The notes: a model not told the origin generated them from the letters alone. A stretch of 64,000 nt of DNA from Clusia tigrina (GCA_920105625.2 OV050031.1:217796194-217860193), one strand, 5' to 3'. Positions 1-13,890 are shown, counted from the first letter of the stretch. Program-made: numbers and translations.

Positions 1-830
1 TACAAATAAATATGCAGAAAGCAAGAAACGTCAAAGACGAGAACGCCCAAGGAGGACGACGACGACGACGAGGAGGACGAGCATCCAAAGGGAGCGGGCA
101 AAGCGGCCGCTTTGGTAATATAAAAACAATAAACTCAAATAGCGTAGGTAAATACACTCTCCACAAGAAAACACAAAGGCGGAGCAGCGTACAAGCAAAA
201 ACGAGTTGAAGAGCAGAGCAAGGAGCAAAAGAAAATATGTGGGTCAAATCAAAAACAAAAAAAGAAAGCCACTAAAAAAAAACAAAGGCAAATAAAATAG
301 CAAAGAAAAAAGAACGAACAAAAAAAAACAAAGAGAAACAAAAAAAAAACGAAAATTTTTCAAAGAAAAGCGTACGCAAAGGAAAACTTGGGGCAAACTT
401 TGCACTTTTTACGCTACGCAAGATCCCAGCAAGACCGTGCAGCAAACGGATTAAAACCAAGCTGCACCGAAAGGAATATCGTTGACAAAAAACGCCACGC
501 CAAGGATATACGGAAAAGGATCAAAACAAATGACAGTTGCTGCAGCCAGTAGATTTATGGGATACTAAACTCTTGCCAGGGAGACAGAGCCAGCTTACGC
601 TCAAATACAAACCAGTGCCAATAGTGGCCAACGCAGGGGTTTAGGTTGAAGACTACTTTCGCATTAAACGGATTAAGAATTTGGCAACTTTGGCTGAAGA
701 GTTTTCTTACGGAGATTGATATCTTTATTTTGTGTGTTTGCAAATGGAGATAATGTCAACGATATGGAAACGTTTGTAGGTAGGGTAGATAAGCTGGATT
801 TTAGGGTAAAACGGGTTTAAGGGTTGGAGA
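1..830. other. Gene-free A- and purine-rich stretch
   Basis: No convincing coding region. Bases 1-110 carry GAC/GAG triplet runs, and 230-360 is a string of short A-runs broken by single G or C. It resembles an untranslated leader exon of a fly gene, but no splice site or downstream coding exon could be linked to it. The short open frames here are low in complexity and match nothing I recognise. Confidence 0.3.
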
Positions 831-2450
831 GACTAGGGATGTACCCTAGAACCAGAATTGCCTAGAGATTTTTTACAGACTATGGATGAAGAGACTAGTG
901 ATGTACCCTAGAACCAGAATTTCCTACAGATTATAAGCAGACTATGGATGAAGAGACTAGGGATGTATTCTAGAACCAGAATTTCCTAGAGAATATCTAC
1001 AGACTATGAATGGAGAGACTAGGGATGTATTCTAGAACCAGAATTTCCTAGAGAATTTTTACAGACTATGGATGGAGAGACTAGAGATGTACCCTAGAAC
1101 CAGAATTTCCTAGAGAATATCTACAGACTATGAATGGAGAGACTAGTGTTGTACCCTAGAACCAGAATTTCCTAGAGATTATTTGCAGACTATGGATGTA
1201 CCCTAGAACCAGAATTTCCTAGAGATCATATGCATACTATGAATGGAGAGACTAGGGATGTACCCTAGAACCAGAATTTCCTGGAGATTATTTGCAGACT
1301 ATGGTTGGAGAGACTAGGGATGTACCCTAGAACCACAATTTCCTACAGATTATATGCAGACTATGGATGGAGAGACTACAGATGTACCCTAGAACCAGAA
1401 TTTCCTAGAGAATATCTACAGACTATGAAGAGACTAGGGATGTATTCTAGAACCAGAATTTCCTAGAGAATATCTACAGACTATGAATGGAGAGACTACG
1501 GATGTATTCTAGAACCAGAATTTCCTAGAGAATTTTTACAGACTATGGATGGAGAGACTAGAGATGTACCCTAGAACCAGAATTTCCTAGAGAATATCTA
1601 CAGACTATGAATGGAGAGACTAGTGATGTACCCTAGAACCAGAATTTCCTAGAGATTATTTGCAGACTATGGATGTACCCTAGAACCAGAATTTCCTAGA
1701 GATCATATGCATACTATGAATGGAGAGACTAGGGATGTACCCTAGAACCAGAATTTCCTGGAGATTATTTGCAGACTATGGTTGGAGAGACTAGGTATGT
1801 ATTCCAGAACCAGAATTTCCTAGAGATTATTTGCAGACTATGGATGGAGAGACTACAGATGTACCCTAGAACCAGAATTTCCTGAAGATTATTTGCAGAC
1901 TATGGCTGGAGAGACTAGTGATGTACCCTAGAACCAGAATTTCCTAGAGAATATCTACAGACTATGAATGGAGAGACTAGTGATGTACCCTAGAACCAGA
2001 ATTTCCTAGAGATTATTTGCAGACTATGGATGTACCCTAGAACCAGAATTTCCTAGAGATCATATGCATACTATGAATGGAGAGACTAGGGATGTACCCT
2101 AGAACCAGAATTTCCTGGAGATTATTTGCAGACTATGGTTGGAGAGACTAGGTATGTATTCTAGAACCAGAATTTCCTAGAGATTATTTGCAGACTATGG
2201 ATGGAGAGACTACAGATGTACCCTAGAACCAGAATTTCCTAGGGATCATATGCATACTATGAATGGAGAGACTAGGGATGTACCCTAGAACCAGAATTTC
2301 CTGGAGATTATTTGCAGACTATGGTTGGAGAGACTAGGGATGTACCCTAGAACCACAATTTCCTACAGATTATATGCAGACTATGGTTGGAGAGACTAGG
2401 GATATACCCTAAAACCAGAATTTCCTACAGATTATATGCAGCAATACATA
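831..2450. repeat. 62-bp minisatellite array with higher-order structure
   Basis: About 26 tandem copies of a unit near 62 bp, each holding the landmarks 'ggagagactagggatgtacc', 'ctagaaccagaatttcctag' and 'cagactatgg'. Some copies are shortened (for example 'gcagactatggatgtaccc' skips the 'gagagacta' part). Variant units recur in the same order: the 'agatcatatgcatactatg' variant appears near 1223, 1699, 2057 and 2243, so blocks of several units were copied together. The array decays at both edges. Confidence 0.95.
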
Positions 2451-4821
2451 ACTATGTAAAGAAACTAGCATGAAGAGGATTATCTTTCATTATCCTTACT
2501 AAATTGTCAATGTTATTCATATAGACAGGACTTAATATATGAATATATGAGCTACCCAGATATAATATTTCTAGATTATTTCGATGTTCTTTGTAGAAAT
2601 TGCAGATATAACCTAATATCTCACAGATTAGTCTCTCCTCCGAAATCCTTAATAGAAAGTAGTCGATTTATTCGGTAATACTGCCATAGTATAAGCAGGA
2701 AACCTAGAAGAACACTTAAGATTCTACCAGAACGACATATTCGACCATGCGAGACCTAGAGGAAGGAATGAAAAGCTGTGGTATCAGAATGGGGCATATT
2801 GGCGTAGCAGGGCTCTCACAGTTTTCATCATTTCACAATTTTCATCAATTTGCTTATTGATTGATGGGTTCTACGAGTACATAATTATTTAACTACGTAA
2901 TTCACTTATATCCCCGTCGCTCTGAGGCATCAGTGATCTACTGAATAGAGAGAGATAAAGCTACTTAATTCCCTTTTAATAAAATCTATTTACGAGTACT
3001 ATAAAAAACGTCGTCCAACATGTGTACCACCCCCTGAATTAATATCAGCACCAGCACCATTAATATACCACACCAGTCTTTCATTTAAGCCAACCACATA
3101 AAATAAATCCCAAAGCACTCCGAACAATAATAAAATATGAAAACTATGTAACTTTTTTATCTGCTTACAAGATTCCAAATTATACAAAGTTTTTATTAAC
3201 TTTACAGCAATTTGGTTTGTCTAAAATTAGCTTATGTTCTCGTAAAGCATGTCCTCAATTTATGGCCATATTGCCAATAAGAAATTTAATTACCCTGAAA
3301 GTAATTAAAATCAATTTTAACTACGACAGAGAGCTTTGTCAGACCTGCTGCTGCTTGTTTGCTTATAGACACACTCGCGTAACTTTTGCTCTTTTATTTT
3401 GGCAAGTCATAGCTTGGCAGGCTCAGGGAGGAAGGAGTTCGTATCAAAAATCCTTGAACTTTTGCATGTCGCGTGCAAAGGAGCGACACTGTCATGTGCC
3501 TCAGTAAACTCTCCACGTTCACTCACATTGCGTACGATTGCAGGCAGGCAACAGCAGCAGTAGCAACAGCAGCAGCGAAATTGCAAATGTCAGCGAGTGA
3601 ATATAGTTAGATTCACTTTCGTGTATGACTGTGAGTGCTATATAGAATACGAAGCTGAAAATTTAGTAGCATTTATAAGAACCTTGACCGATATTTGGTG
3701 CCTTAACACCAACAGCACCAGAACCAGAACCAGCAGCAGCGAGAATACCACCGCCAACGCCAGCACTGCCACTGCCACTGCTGCTGGTAGCAACAACGTC
3801 GAGGGCGGGTAATGCACGAAAAATAGCACAAAATGCGCTCTGTTACATTTATTTAGAGCTCTGAGCTCCCCTTCGTCCTTTCATTTTGCGCTACTGCACA
3901 GACCACAACATTTGCTACCACACACATGCACACTCGCATACAATAACAGCACACACCCACACAAACACTCGCATACAACAACAACACGCATGCATGCATG
4001 CATTCAGCCACAAGTCGGGAATATTTTATATTTAAAAATGGCATTAAATTGATTTCGCTTCGCTTAGCATTCATTCGTTTAATCCGTCAACGCATCCACA
4101 TCCACATCCATGCAATTTACACTGCAGCAAACCGTGTTTGGCGCTTTCTTGGAGCGCTTAAGTGCAATACAAACTTTGGCCGTAGGGGGCGATGGCGATG
4201 GCGTTTTGCAGGAAGTGCACGTTGCATGCAGTATCAGCGCACACCACGAGTACGAAAAAATCCCTTTCAAACTTTTAGCATTATTGTTAACTTGTCAGCT
4301 TTATGAGCACGAAATGTGCGCGAACATATACAAACATACACACAAACACCCACTCACATGCACACACTCGCATACCCATCTCCTCCCATACGAGTATAGT
4401 ACGTAACGAATGTGGATCACGTTTTATTTGCTTAAGTTTTCGCCTTCAAATCTTGTTGAATAATAATTTTTGAATGCATTTCTCTGCAGAGGTTTTTCGT
4501 CTTGAATGTAAGTATGTGTTTCAATGTGGTTTCTGCGGCACTTGTGGGTGTTGGTTTTTAAAGGAAATACATTTTTAATAATTTTGAATTCCTTACAAGA
4601 GTCCACTACAGTTTTAGTAACGCACGGCAAGCCATTGACAGTAATTAGGCCCAAAGCCTTCTCTCAGCAGGGAAGTTGTATGGCAAGTGATGACATTTTG
4701 AAGTGAAACTTTGCAGTATTGCTGTCTACCAATGAAAATCCAAAGGCAAGATCAGCAAAATAGTTGGTAGGCAACACTGGAGATTTTTCTGGAATCGAGT
4801 GACTAGAAAAACACAAATCGG
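2451..4821. other. Gene-free spacer with CAG and CA simple repeats
   Basis: No coding region recognised. 3540-3790 has CAG/CCA triplet-rich DNA, and 3915-3995 and 4320-4380 have CA-rich microsatellite-like DNA. The frames running through the triplet runs are low-complexity products. Confidence 0.4.
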
Positions 4822-4985
4822 TAAAGGTGCAGGCAGAGTGACATAAAATAGAAGCGGGAACAGAAACATAAGCGTCAACAGAAACAGAAGCGGTAACAGA
4901 AACAGAAGCGGTAACAGAAACAGAAGCGGTGACAGAAACAGAATCAGAACAGAAATCTGCAATTCTGGAGTAAAATCTGTTTCTG
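4822..4985 (+). repeat. Foldback-type repeat arm (plus orientation)
   Basis: Begins with 'aggtgcaggcagagtgacat', followed by 4-5 tandem copies of an 18-bp unit 'gaaacagaagcggtaaca'. The same terminal sequence occurs inverted at 5595-5860 and again at 51477, where it closes a complete palindromic element. With the 5.6-kb copy it would form a foldback pair with a roughly 600-bp unique centre. Confidence 0.6.
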
Positions 4986-5594
4986 TTAGAATTGCTTCTT
5001 CAGCTACATAATAAAAATAGAATCAGAGAATGCACAAAAAATTATGCAAAATTATATTTCATTTATTACCGCGAACGATAGAAAATTCTGTCGTTATAGT
5101 TATTGAAAAGTTTAATAAATTACAGTATGGTCAACGAAAAGGAATTGTAGGTATAAGAGGAATTGTATGCAACGTTTTGTTAAGCTTTGCGGACAAGCTA
5201 GAGGGAAAATAAGTTACCATTTACTTTCCTAATTTCCAAATAACCAATACAATAGGAACAACATTATTGTAATGTATTGCCAACGATTTTTCATTACAAT
5301 TTTTATTAATATCCAACATTTACAAAGAAATATTTGTTATTATATGTTCCTAAAGAGCAATCTGCTTTTTGCTGTAGGGAAATTTTGTTCTGCTTCGGGT
5401 CGAGTTTTGCAACTAAGATTAGGAAATTGTGTATATGGAATTTGGATATTGAAAAAAAAATTAATAAATATTATAAAAACATTGTTAACAAATTATAATT
5501 ATTACAAGCCATAAATTTTAAATCATTAAAATCTATTTATGCAACAATTACTTTAATATGCCTGACCATTTCTGCTACAAAAACAACACACGAT

Positions 5595-5860
5595 GAGTTG
5601 TTTCTGTTCTGTCGCCAAGCGCTCATTTTCCTGTTGTTAAATTCTGCGGATAATCTATTACAAAGTCGTTTGTTGATTTTGTTTCTGTTGCAAATGTACT
5701 GGATTCTGTTTCTGTTGCCGTTTGTGCTTTATGTCACTCTGCACCTTAACATTGCAAATGTACTGGATTCTGTTTATGTTACTCTGCACCTAACATTGCA
5801 AATAATGTACTGGATTCTGTTCATGTTGCCATTTCTGCTTTGTCAACTGTTGCCTCTTGC
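5595..5860 (-). repeat. Foldback-type repeat arm (minus orientation)
   Basis: Reverse complement of the family seen at 4822 and 51477. It contains 'ctggattctgtttctgttgc' and 'tgtcactctgcacctt', with the terminal block duplicated two to three times (around 5698, 5763 and 5810). Its 'ctgttctgtcgccaagcgct' block matches the middle of the 51.5-kb element, so this copy is roughly half an element with internal amplification. Confidence 0.6.
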
Positions 5861-8800
5861 ATGGCGAGGAAGTTCGGTCTTATGTTATATCAAAAATACG
5901 AGGCCCTTAAGGCGCCTAAAGCAATTTGACGAACGAAAATAATAACCGAACTGCCAACGTGTCCAAATTTAACGATCAGCTACGGAATGGGCGTCGTAAG
6001 AATAACATTCATTTTGTTATGTTTCCACCCCACATACGTTACGTATATAATGCAACGACATACGTAACAATTATTAACGTTATTTTGATTATACAGCTCT
6101 ATTTGCTGCAAGGCATTACTTTAAAGTAACAGTTAAAGTAACAGTTTGAAATTAAGTATACTCCTGAATTGAAAATACGTAAGTTAAAGAAGCTAGAGTT
6201 CAATCCTCTAAACTGATATAAGGCTTTTTATTCGTTATTCCCCAAATTACACAAGAAACAAGGCAAGGTTTTTTTTCTGTTGAAAAATATGACATTTCTT
6301 TTGTGAGACAAATTTTCGCTTAGTCAGAGTTACGCTACGGGTTTAATTAACGAAATCAAAACTTAATATAAAAACTTGTCACATAAGAAATCTGTTATGT
6401 TTTAGCATTGGCAGTCAGTCACTCATACGTAACGTAATAATTAAAACCTTTTGTCAACGGACTTCCTCTTCGATGGTCTTGATTTATGTTATACACTAGT
6501 GTTAATTGCAGCAATTGCAACCAGCAGTTGTAGCTGCAATGTAAGGCCTTATACAACATACTACATATATGCAAGTAAAACTCTTTCAGTTTCAGTGTAC
6601 TTACGTAGGTACTAACTTTTCTTTAGCTATACTTCAATCAGTGACTAACCTGAGTCATTGCCTTCCATTTTTGTAATCTTTATGTGAATTGTACGGAAAA
6701 AATTTTACACTGCAATATCTCTCGGATATAAAATTTCAAAGGTGCGGTCGTCCATAAATAAGGGTAGACAGGGAAGAAGTTAAAGAGAACTTCAGCTAAC
6801 AAATAGGCGTATGTCCAAAAACTGTCGTTTTATTAAATTAAAAAGCAGAAAACAGCAACAACCACAATAATGTAGCAAAAGAGAGGGGAAGAGAGAAGAG
6901 GGCGAAAAAGTGTACACATATTCGTATATGTATGTACACAATTAAATTTTAAATTAAATACAGCAACATATGCGGAACAATTTACACCTTATCGCTAGCA
7001 ACTGCAATAAGCACAGCAACAATAACAATATGAACAACGACCACCAACCAAACAAACAACAACAAAAACGACAACGCCGACGACGACGACGACAACAGCA
7101 GCAGCACAAAACTTGAGTCACCGCACCAACGTGTTCTTAAAACCCACTCGCTGAGTGCGCCTCCATCAGCCACTCAAGTAGCACACTCACCTGTCGACTG
7201 CTCTCAATGCTACTTATAAAAGAGGTGAGATAAAATTAATTTCGAAAACAAAGGAAGAAAATTGAAAGCAAAACAATTAAATATGTTTTACGTTCGGAAA
7301 TACAACAACAATAATAATAATAATAATAATAATAATAGTAGTAGTAAAAAGAACATCAACAAATCAAGTGACAACGCAATAACTTCTTTTAACAAAAAAG
7401 AAATCGCATGTAAAAAAACCTTGCAAGCAAAAAACCAATTAAATGCGTTGTTCTATTAATTTGACAATTGAAAATCGATTGATTGGAAGAATGCGTATAT
7501 GTAAATGGCTAAATAAAACCACAGAAAAGTGTCTTTATTCTGACGGTGGATGTGGAGGTGTTGCTACTGTCGCTTTGCAATGCATGTTCAAAGATATTTC
7601 ACAAGTGGCAATGCGACAAAACCAAAACAGTTTTACTGGCACAAGGTCAAATTTTGCAACACAGAAGTTCTGTTGTCTTCTGTTGCTGTTGTTATTGTTT
7701 TTGTTTTTGTTATTACATATACAGCGCGGGCTTACTACTCCCTCAACAATGTTGTTGTTGTCACCAAGGGAATGCAATTAATATTGGAAAGAGTCAAAGA
7801 CTGTTAATAACAGTCTTTACAGAGTTAGCATTTTGTATGTAGAGTGTGAGTGTGTTAAGCGCTCTCTCTGCAACGAAAAAGGTACTTGGATTATAATAAA
7901 GGAGTAAAACTGTTATAAGCAAATAGTTAAGAAAAAGGTACTTTGAATTACTGCATAAAGATATTAGATTTAAGAACAAATAACAGCTCACAATAAACTT
8001 GAGGCGAATTAGGACTATATAAAAGAAATTGTACGGGAAGTGGCTAACGCAGGAGCAATATGACCAAATAGGGTATTAAAGAAGGGATACCAAATATATT
8101 GCATGCTAATCTTGATAACAAGCAAATTCGTTTCAAAAAGCAATATTATATTTTGGACTGATTAACTTTTGGTCAAAATTAGTTACATAGGAAGGTAACG
8201 ATTGTTGGGATCATCAAAGATTATATATATCCCAATGAATGGTTATTTCAGTCTAATCAGAACGAGAAACTTCGCTGAGTGCGACATGGTTCGGCCATAC
8301 GAGTAGGTGTTTCAGCAGAATAACCATCACAAGGGATACATTTTTGGAACTCGTACTGTAGAATTTTAGGATAGTTTTGTTTTAAATAACGCCACGATTA
8401 TTCGAGACTCAGAGCCTCTGGGAGCCACTAACACAATTGTGGCATTCAAGTACAGTGTGTAGTGCGCATAGCTCTCATTGGACCATCCTGAGTACGTGCT
8501 AGTCAAGGAGGGAGACCAGGTAGAATGGATCATATGTCTAAGTGCCTATGATTTCAATACTCTCAACACGATAATAATAATAATAGTTTTAAACACTAAA
8601 GAAATGGTATGAGCATTAAAAGTTTTGGGCGAACGATTGAACCGAATAAGGATAACACGAAGCGATAAATAAAAACATTTGTAATTTAGTAATATTATTA
8701 TACGATTTTATAGTACCCAGCATACTAAAGTTATCCTGAATCGGATCTCAAATTAACAACCGAAGAATTTGTATCCTTCTCCCCAGAATTTTCCCCAATT

Positions 8801-11340
8801 AAGTATTTAATTTCCATTCCTTTTGCGAAAACTTTCAGTATGACTCTCGTACAAATATATATACAAAATATATAAAGGCTTTTGATGAGGTCAGAGGCAT
8901 ATCGTTCACTGACCCAACTAAAATGGGCAGCAACCTCAATTAAAAACCAAAAAATTAATTGAGGGCAACACAGCGAACTTGACTCCCCACCTTTTGAATT
9001 TGCGTATAGAACATACATATTTCATTGCAAATATAAAATAGAAGATTTTAAGTTAAGTTATACTCTATATAAATGTATGTTCACTTCCTGACGTTAAACC
9101 GTAATTCCGGAACGAATATTAAGTATGTTTAAAATTCCTATAAACCATGAGAAGGGAAATTAAACCTCTCTAAATAGTTTAAAAAAATATCAGCCTATCT
9201 CCCACACATTAACCCCAAAAGAAATTAAAAATCACTCAAATATTTGTAAGATGAGATTTTCTGGGGCAACATTTCCATAGAGCTCATTATTTTTTACTAC
9301 CGATAAATTCTCGTTTATTTCTCAAGTGTTAAGTTATTAAACGCCACAGCCAGTGCCAAGCACGAAGCCACTCACTTTACATGCTTTCCCTGCACGTATT
9401 AAAGGTAATTTACCCGCACACACACAATACGCCCCCCTGCGAAATGCATTCCATTGAAAGCAAGCTCAAAACATTTCAAATTACGAAATAAACAACGCTT
9501 GTGAATGCGTCGAGTTAATTTGCCACTGCTGCGAGCGGCTTAAGCTGCGTAAACTAGCGTAAACAGCGAACGTGTTTGATACGTTCGCATGTACGCTGAG
9601 TTGGTTGCTTGCACGGTTGGTTGGTATTCTGGTTTGGGCCATAAAATAAATAAGACAGAAATACAACAAAAAAACCCCGCTGTAGAAACACACACAAAGG
9701 CGGTTTAGCTTGGCTTGGCTTGGCTTCGCTCGGCTCTGCTCGGCTCAGTCACTCACTCACTCACTGACAGACTCGAGTGGTTCGGCGCGAATGAATGCCA
9801 CCACAACTTAAGAGCAGAATAGAGTTTTGTTGGCGTATAGTATGGCGTGTGGGTGGCAAGGCTGTTGCAGACTCAAATTTAAACACCAACTGTGAGTGTG
9901 GTGTGTGTGTGGTAAAGAGATAAAAAACAAATGCAGCATTTAAATATGTACGTATAAGACAAGAGCAGGCGGGCAGAGGATGAGCGGGTGGGCAGGTGCA
10001 GAGCAACTGACTGATGAAGATGCATGCAAAGATGCAAATGATGCAGATGCATAACACTGCAGCAGGCAGCAGCAGCAGTCGCAAGAATAACAAAAACAAA
10101 CAAGTAGAAATGAAAACAGCAGCACAATAGCGCGAATGTCGTAATTGTTGTGGGCAGCATTGAAATGTGCTTCATTTAAAGCAACAATAAATAAGCAAAG
10201 CAAACTACAACAAAGCCGTTTAGAGTAATTTGCAATTACAGTGTTGCAAAGTATTCTGTTTTGTATTTTCTGCTGCATTTTGTTTTCAAAACTTAATTCT
10301 AAATGTAGCTGTGCAAGTCATCATTATCACATCATCATTATCAGTTCGAAACGCATATATTTGTATTATATAAAATACTCATATTATGGCCACAAATGTC
10401 TTCAATCAACCAGCACGGATAGTCGAATTTCAACGGTTGAAACCAAAGCAAAGCACGCAAAATTACGCGACAATGATCAAATGAGTGTACACACAAATAC
10501 ATATTCCGACACGAGAGAAGTGGTTCCATAGTAGTCTACAAATACATTTTTTATAGTCCTCTAATCTCCTTTTTCGCATTTTCCAAGATTTTTGCTTTGT
10601 TTATTTTGGGTCAAATTTAGATACATTACACACATTTATTGCCCTACAACAAAGATTGAGTGTAAATTGATTCCGCTACAAACGGAAGAGGTGCGGAGAC
10701 TTATTCAAACAATCCCAGTTTGTGTCATACTTAACAAATATACTAGAAATCAATACTCTGCGAAAGAATATGAGTTCAGCTTTGGTTTGACTAAGAAAGC
10801 AGAACGATTTAGTACCCCAGAGAGGAGGCTGTAGAATCCTTGGTTTATAGAATAATGTCTATTTAACAAAGCAAAGTACCATTTTTAGAGACATTGAGGA
10901 ACCATATTTACTAGATTAAAAAACATCTAAACTCTGGTTTTACGAAAAAGCAGAACCAAAGAGCATACATATATAGAGCTCGCATTTCGAGCAAAGTTAT
11001 TGTTGCAAAAATTTTGTTCGAGGGGTTTTCTAGTACACCCCTCGAACAAACCTACACGCATTACATCTCTCTTCCGCTTGCCACCGATTTTTGTGAAATC
11101 GCCTTCACTTCCATTTCACAAAATTTTGAGTGATTCAATCTCTATTTATGTATTCTCTTTGGCAGAATAATTTGGAATTCCACATAGCTCATAAACTTGG
11201 GTATATTTTCTGTAAGAGACAAACAAAAATCACGTTTGTTTGCCTAAAAAACTCAAATTCCTCACACCACCAGTCTCAAGACGTAATTCGGAATACAAAT
11301 TTTCGGCATTTATAGTGAACGATGTAAATTAAGAATCATC
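5861..11340. other. Gene-free spacer
   Basis: No gene recognised over 5.5 kb. Simple repeats include an (AAT)n tract at 7308-7336, GAC triplets at 7080-7095, and GCTTG-type repeats at 9705-9760. A TATAAAAG box lies at 7215-7222 after a GC-richer stretch, but no coding exon follows it. The open frames are short and of low complexity. Enhancer or untranslated exon content cannot be excluded. Confidence 0.35.
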
Positions 11341-11350
11341 ACAAAGCGTT

Positions 11351-11520
11351 TTAAGCGGACACTGTAGACTCAACTATCAATTGTAGTGATCACATGAATA
11401 AGTTGGGTCTATCTTCAGATGCCATCTGTAGACTCTGTGGAGAAAGTGACGAAACTTCTCTGCACCTAATTACGAACAGCAGACCTTTGGCACACACAAG
11501 AGACGCAGGTGTTTTGGAGA
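11351..11520 (+). pseudogene. Non-LTR retrotransposon tail remnant (zinc-knuckle end)
   Basis: The plus-strand reading LSGHCRLNY, then after a small frame break MNKLGLSSDAICRLCGESDE and TSLHLI, is the cysteine/histidine C-terminal tail found after the RNase H domain of many non-LTR retrotransposons. The rest of the element is not recognisable here. Frame breaks show it is dead. Confidence 0.7.
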
Positions 11521-11794
11521 ATATATCTTAGATATGATAGATATGATATGAGCAAGATCCCTAAACTTGATTGCTCCATCAGCTTGATGAATTTCTGTCG
11601 GAAATAAACCTTACAGAAGATCTATAGATAAGACTATCCTCTTCTTTTTAAATAGATATTTCATGTCGCGGTTAAATATATCGAAATTTAAATTTATAGT
11701 GAACCATTCTATAATTGAGCCAAACAGCTGAAAAATTAACCTAAGAGGTTCAGTGTTTCAAGTATTTGCAAGTATTGCAAAGTAAGTGAAAGTA

Positions 11795-11935
11795 TCTTCC
11801 CTTTCACAATCCTCTATCACCCCCTTCCACCAAATATTTCCAGGCTTATAGTACTCAAAGCCAGAGTGCTTGAAGACCTCCTTCTTCTGAGGCCAACCAA
11901 CTTCTATTCTATGTCTATTCCAAGTGAAAGTAGTT
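11795..11935. repeat. Dispersed repeat, copy 1
   Basis: Shares a long, nearly co-linear stretch with 27287-27420: both have 'cctttcacaatcctctatca', then 'cccccttccaccaaat' (or the same with one extra t), 'tttcca(g/a)gctta' and 'gacctccttctt'. Both are in plus orientation. No coding content; probably a piece of a transposable element. Confidence 0.65.
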
Positions 11936-12019
11936 GAAGATTTTATAATGGTTGCAAATATTTAAAGGTCTTTGCGAATAAAGCATATATCAAATACGTG
12001 CTTGAATCTTAAGTTAGAT

Positions 12020-12075
12020 TAGGGTGGCATCTAAAAGATTGGCCCGTTGGAATACCACAGAGTCGTGGGTACCTT
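12020..12075. repeat. Short dispersed repeat related to 58.1 kb
   Basis: Contains 'ttagggtggcatctaaaaga', 'ggcccgttggaataccacag' and 'gtcgtgggta'. The same succession, with a short insertion, occurs at 58096-58170 in the same orientation. Origin unknown. Confidence 0.5.
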
Positions 12076-12079
12076 TGAT

Positions 12080-13756
12080 TGAATCTTATTGTTGGTGATT
12101 CTTGTTCCTTCCTTGACTGTATATCTCCGATATTAATTATAATTAAGGAAATCGTTTTAAATGCATATAAAAAAATATGTCCTTAATTCGAACAAATATC
12201 GTGGATAACACGCCAAAGAAACTTTTGAGGCAAAAGCAAGAATCTTAGCCAACATCTAAAAAAAAATGTAACGAATGTAGAGTATTTAAATTCGACAAGG
12301 CCAAAAATAAATACGAAAAAAATGTTTTGTTCTTTTTTTCATACCCAAATGCTTTGGCAAATTGTAGCACTTGGTAGCGGCTGAAAATGAGCAACAACAG
12401 CACGAGCAACAGAGCAGCAGAGCAACGGCAACGCCAACAAAAAAGCACGCGAAGCAGCAACAGAGCGACCGTCATGATCGTAAAATGAGCATATGACGGC
12501 GTATCACGTATGTAGAGCTCGTGCACAGTAGCAGCGGCAGGCAAATGGAGGTGGCCCGAGAGCATGTGGCACAGATTTGTACACACGTATGTGTGCATGA
12601 GTGCTTGGATCTATCAAGCCCAGAGAATACTTACCGGCTGCACATAACTCGAACATTTGCGAATACGCGATTTTCACGCGCACTGGTTTGCAAAATTCAA
12701 TTCAATCAAAGAAATTATATTTTTCCAATAAATAGAATTTAGGAATTAAACAGAAAATTTTTCTAAATTTTCAACCATTTCAAACTGTAATGACCGCTCT
12801 AGAGTTCGTTAAATTTTTAAAGAAAAAAATTTTGATTTATTTTTTTATCAAAAAAATTTGACATTTCTCAAAAGTGATTAATAATTTCTATTTAATGTAG
12901 GGTATTGAAACAGAAGTAGGGGAAAATCAATAGAAGTAGGCACAACATTGAGGGATGGCAATTGCTTAGATAAGTTTTAGTTAAATGACCGATAAGAGGA
13001 GAGGTCGAAGAAAAAATGTTTGTGGATTAGCATAGTATTCAAACTTGTGATGTATTTAGTAAATATCAAAGTATTTCTATTCCAATATGTAGACTGGAAA
13101 ATATTAAATTTAGTAAATTTACTACATGGGTAAATATCATGGGTACCGCCGAGAGAGCCATATTATCTCATCTGTCCCAACTGTGTTGGGAGTGAAACAT
13201 CTAATGAGCCTTTTCAGAATGATTCATCTTGCCACTGACGTTTCAGTGGAAACAGTTAAAAGCTTGTTGAGCACAGAAAATGACTCATTTTGTTAGCCCA
13301 AGACTGAAAAGCTGCTAAGTATATAGTACAGGCTAAATTGCTAAATATTTAAATATACTAATTTAATACAAATATTAAATATAGTAGAAATATAACTAAA
13401 TATTTAGTTAGCTTGGAAAATAATTAATGATCTTCTGTTAAATTTCTCCTACGGGTGCACGCAAATTGGTGAAAATATTTAATAAAAAAAATAAACCTAT
13501 CTAAATCAGTTATAAGGCTACCGATATTATTAAAACCCATTTTTTTAAATTAATAAATTTATGAATCTTTCAATCTTTCAAATGGTCAACTGCATCGCTA
13601 TGAAAAGTAGCAATTCCTCCAGCGAAGTGAAATCCGCATTTAGGAAGAATTTGGACTATATTACCTAGGGTCAGGCATAATAAATTCCTATATACTATAT
13701 GTAAAAATTCAATATATCATATAAATATAAATAAATTTTGAGTAGACATAAGTTAA
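12080..13756. other. Gene-free spacer
   Basis: No gene recognised. The reading frame on the minus strand at 12245-12598 is built from CAG/CAA-rich DNA (12370-12460) and shows no family features. The remainder is AT-rich. Confidence 0.35.
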
Positions 13757-13890
13757 CAATTATATTACCAGGTAAAAGACTGCCAAGCCCTTCAAAAATA
13801 ATACCAAGTAAAACACTGGCAAGTCCGTCAAAAATAATATTACCATGTAAACGACTGCCAAAGCCCGTCAGAAAATATATTCTCAAATAA
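13757..13890. repeat. Three-copy 38-bp tandem repeat
   Basis: Three diverged copies of a unit with 'taccaggtaaaagactgcc' and 'agcccgtcaaaaataata', beginning near 13767, 13803 and 13841. No coding content. Confidence 0.7.

Noticed and set aside
12..209. Arg/Gly-rich small protein at the window start
   Set aside because: Low-complexity triplet DNA, no family similarity, no splice or conservation evidence.
7262..7459. Asn-rich small protein
   Set aside because: Its core is an (AAT)n microsatellite and the remainder has no recognisable features.
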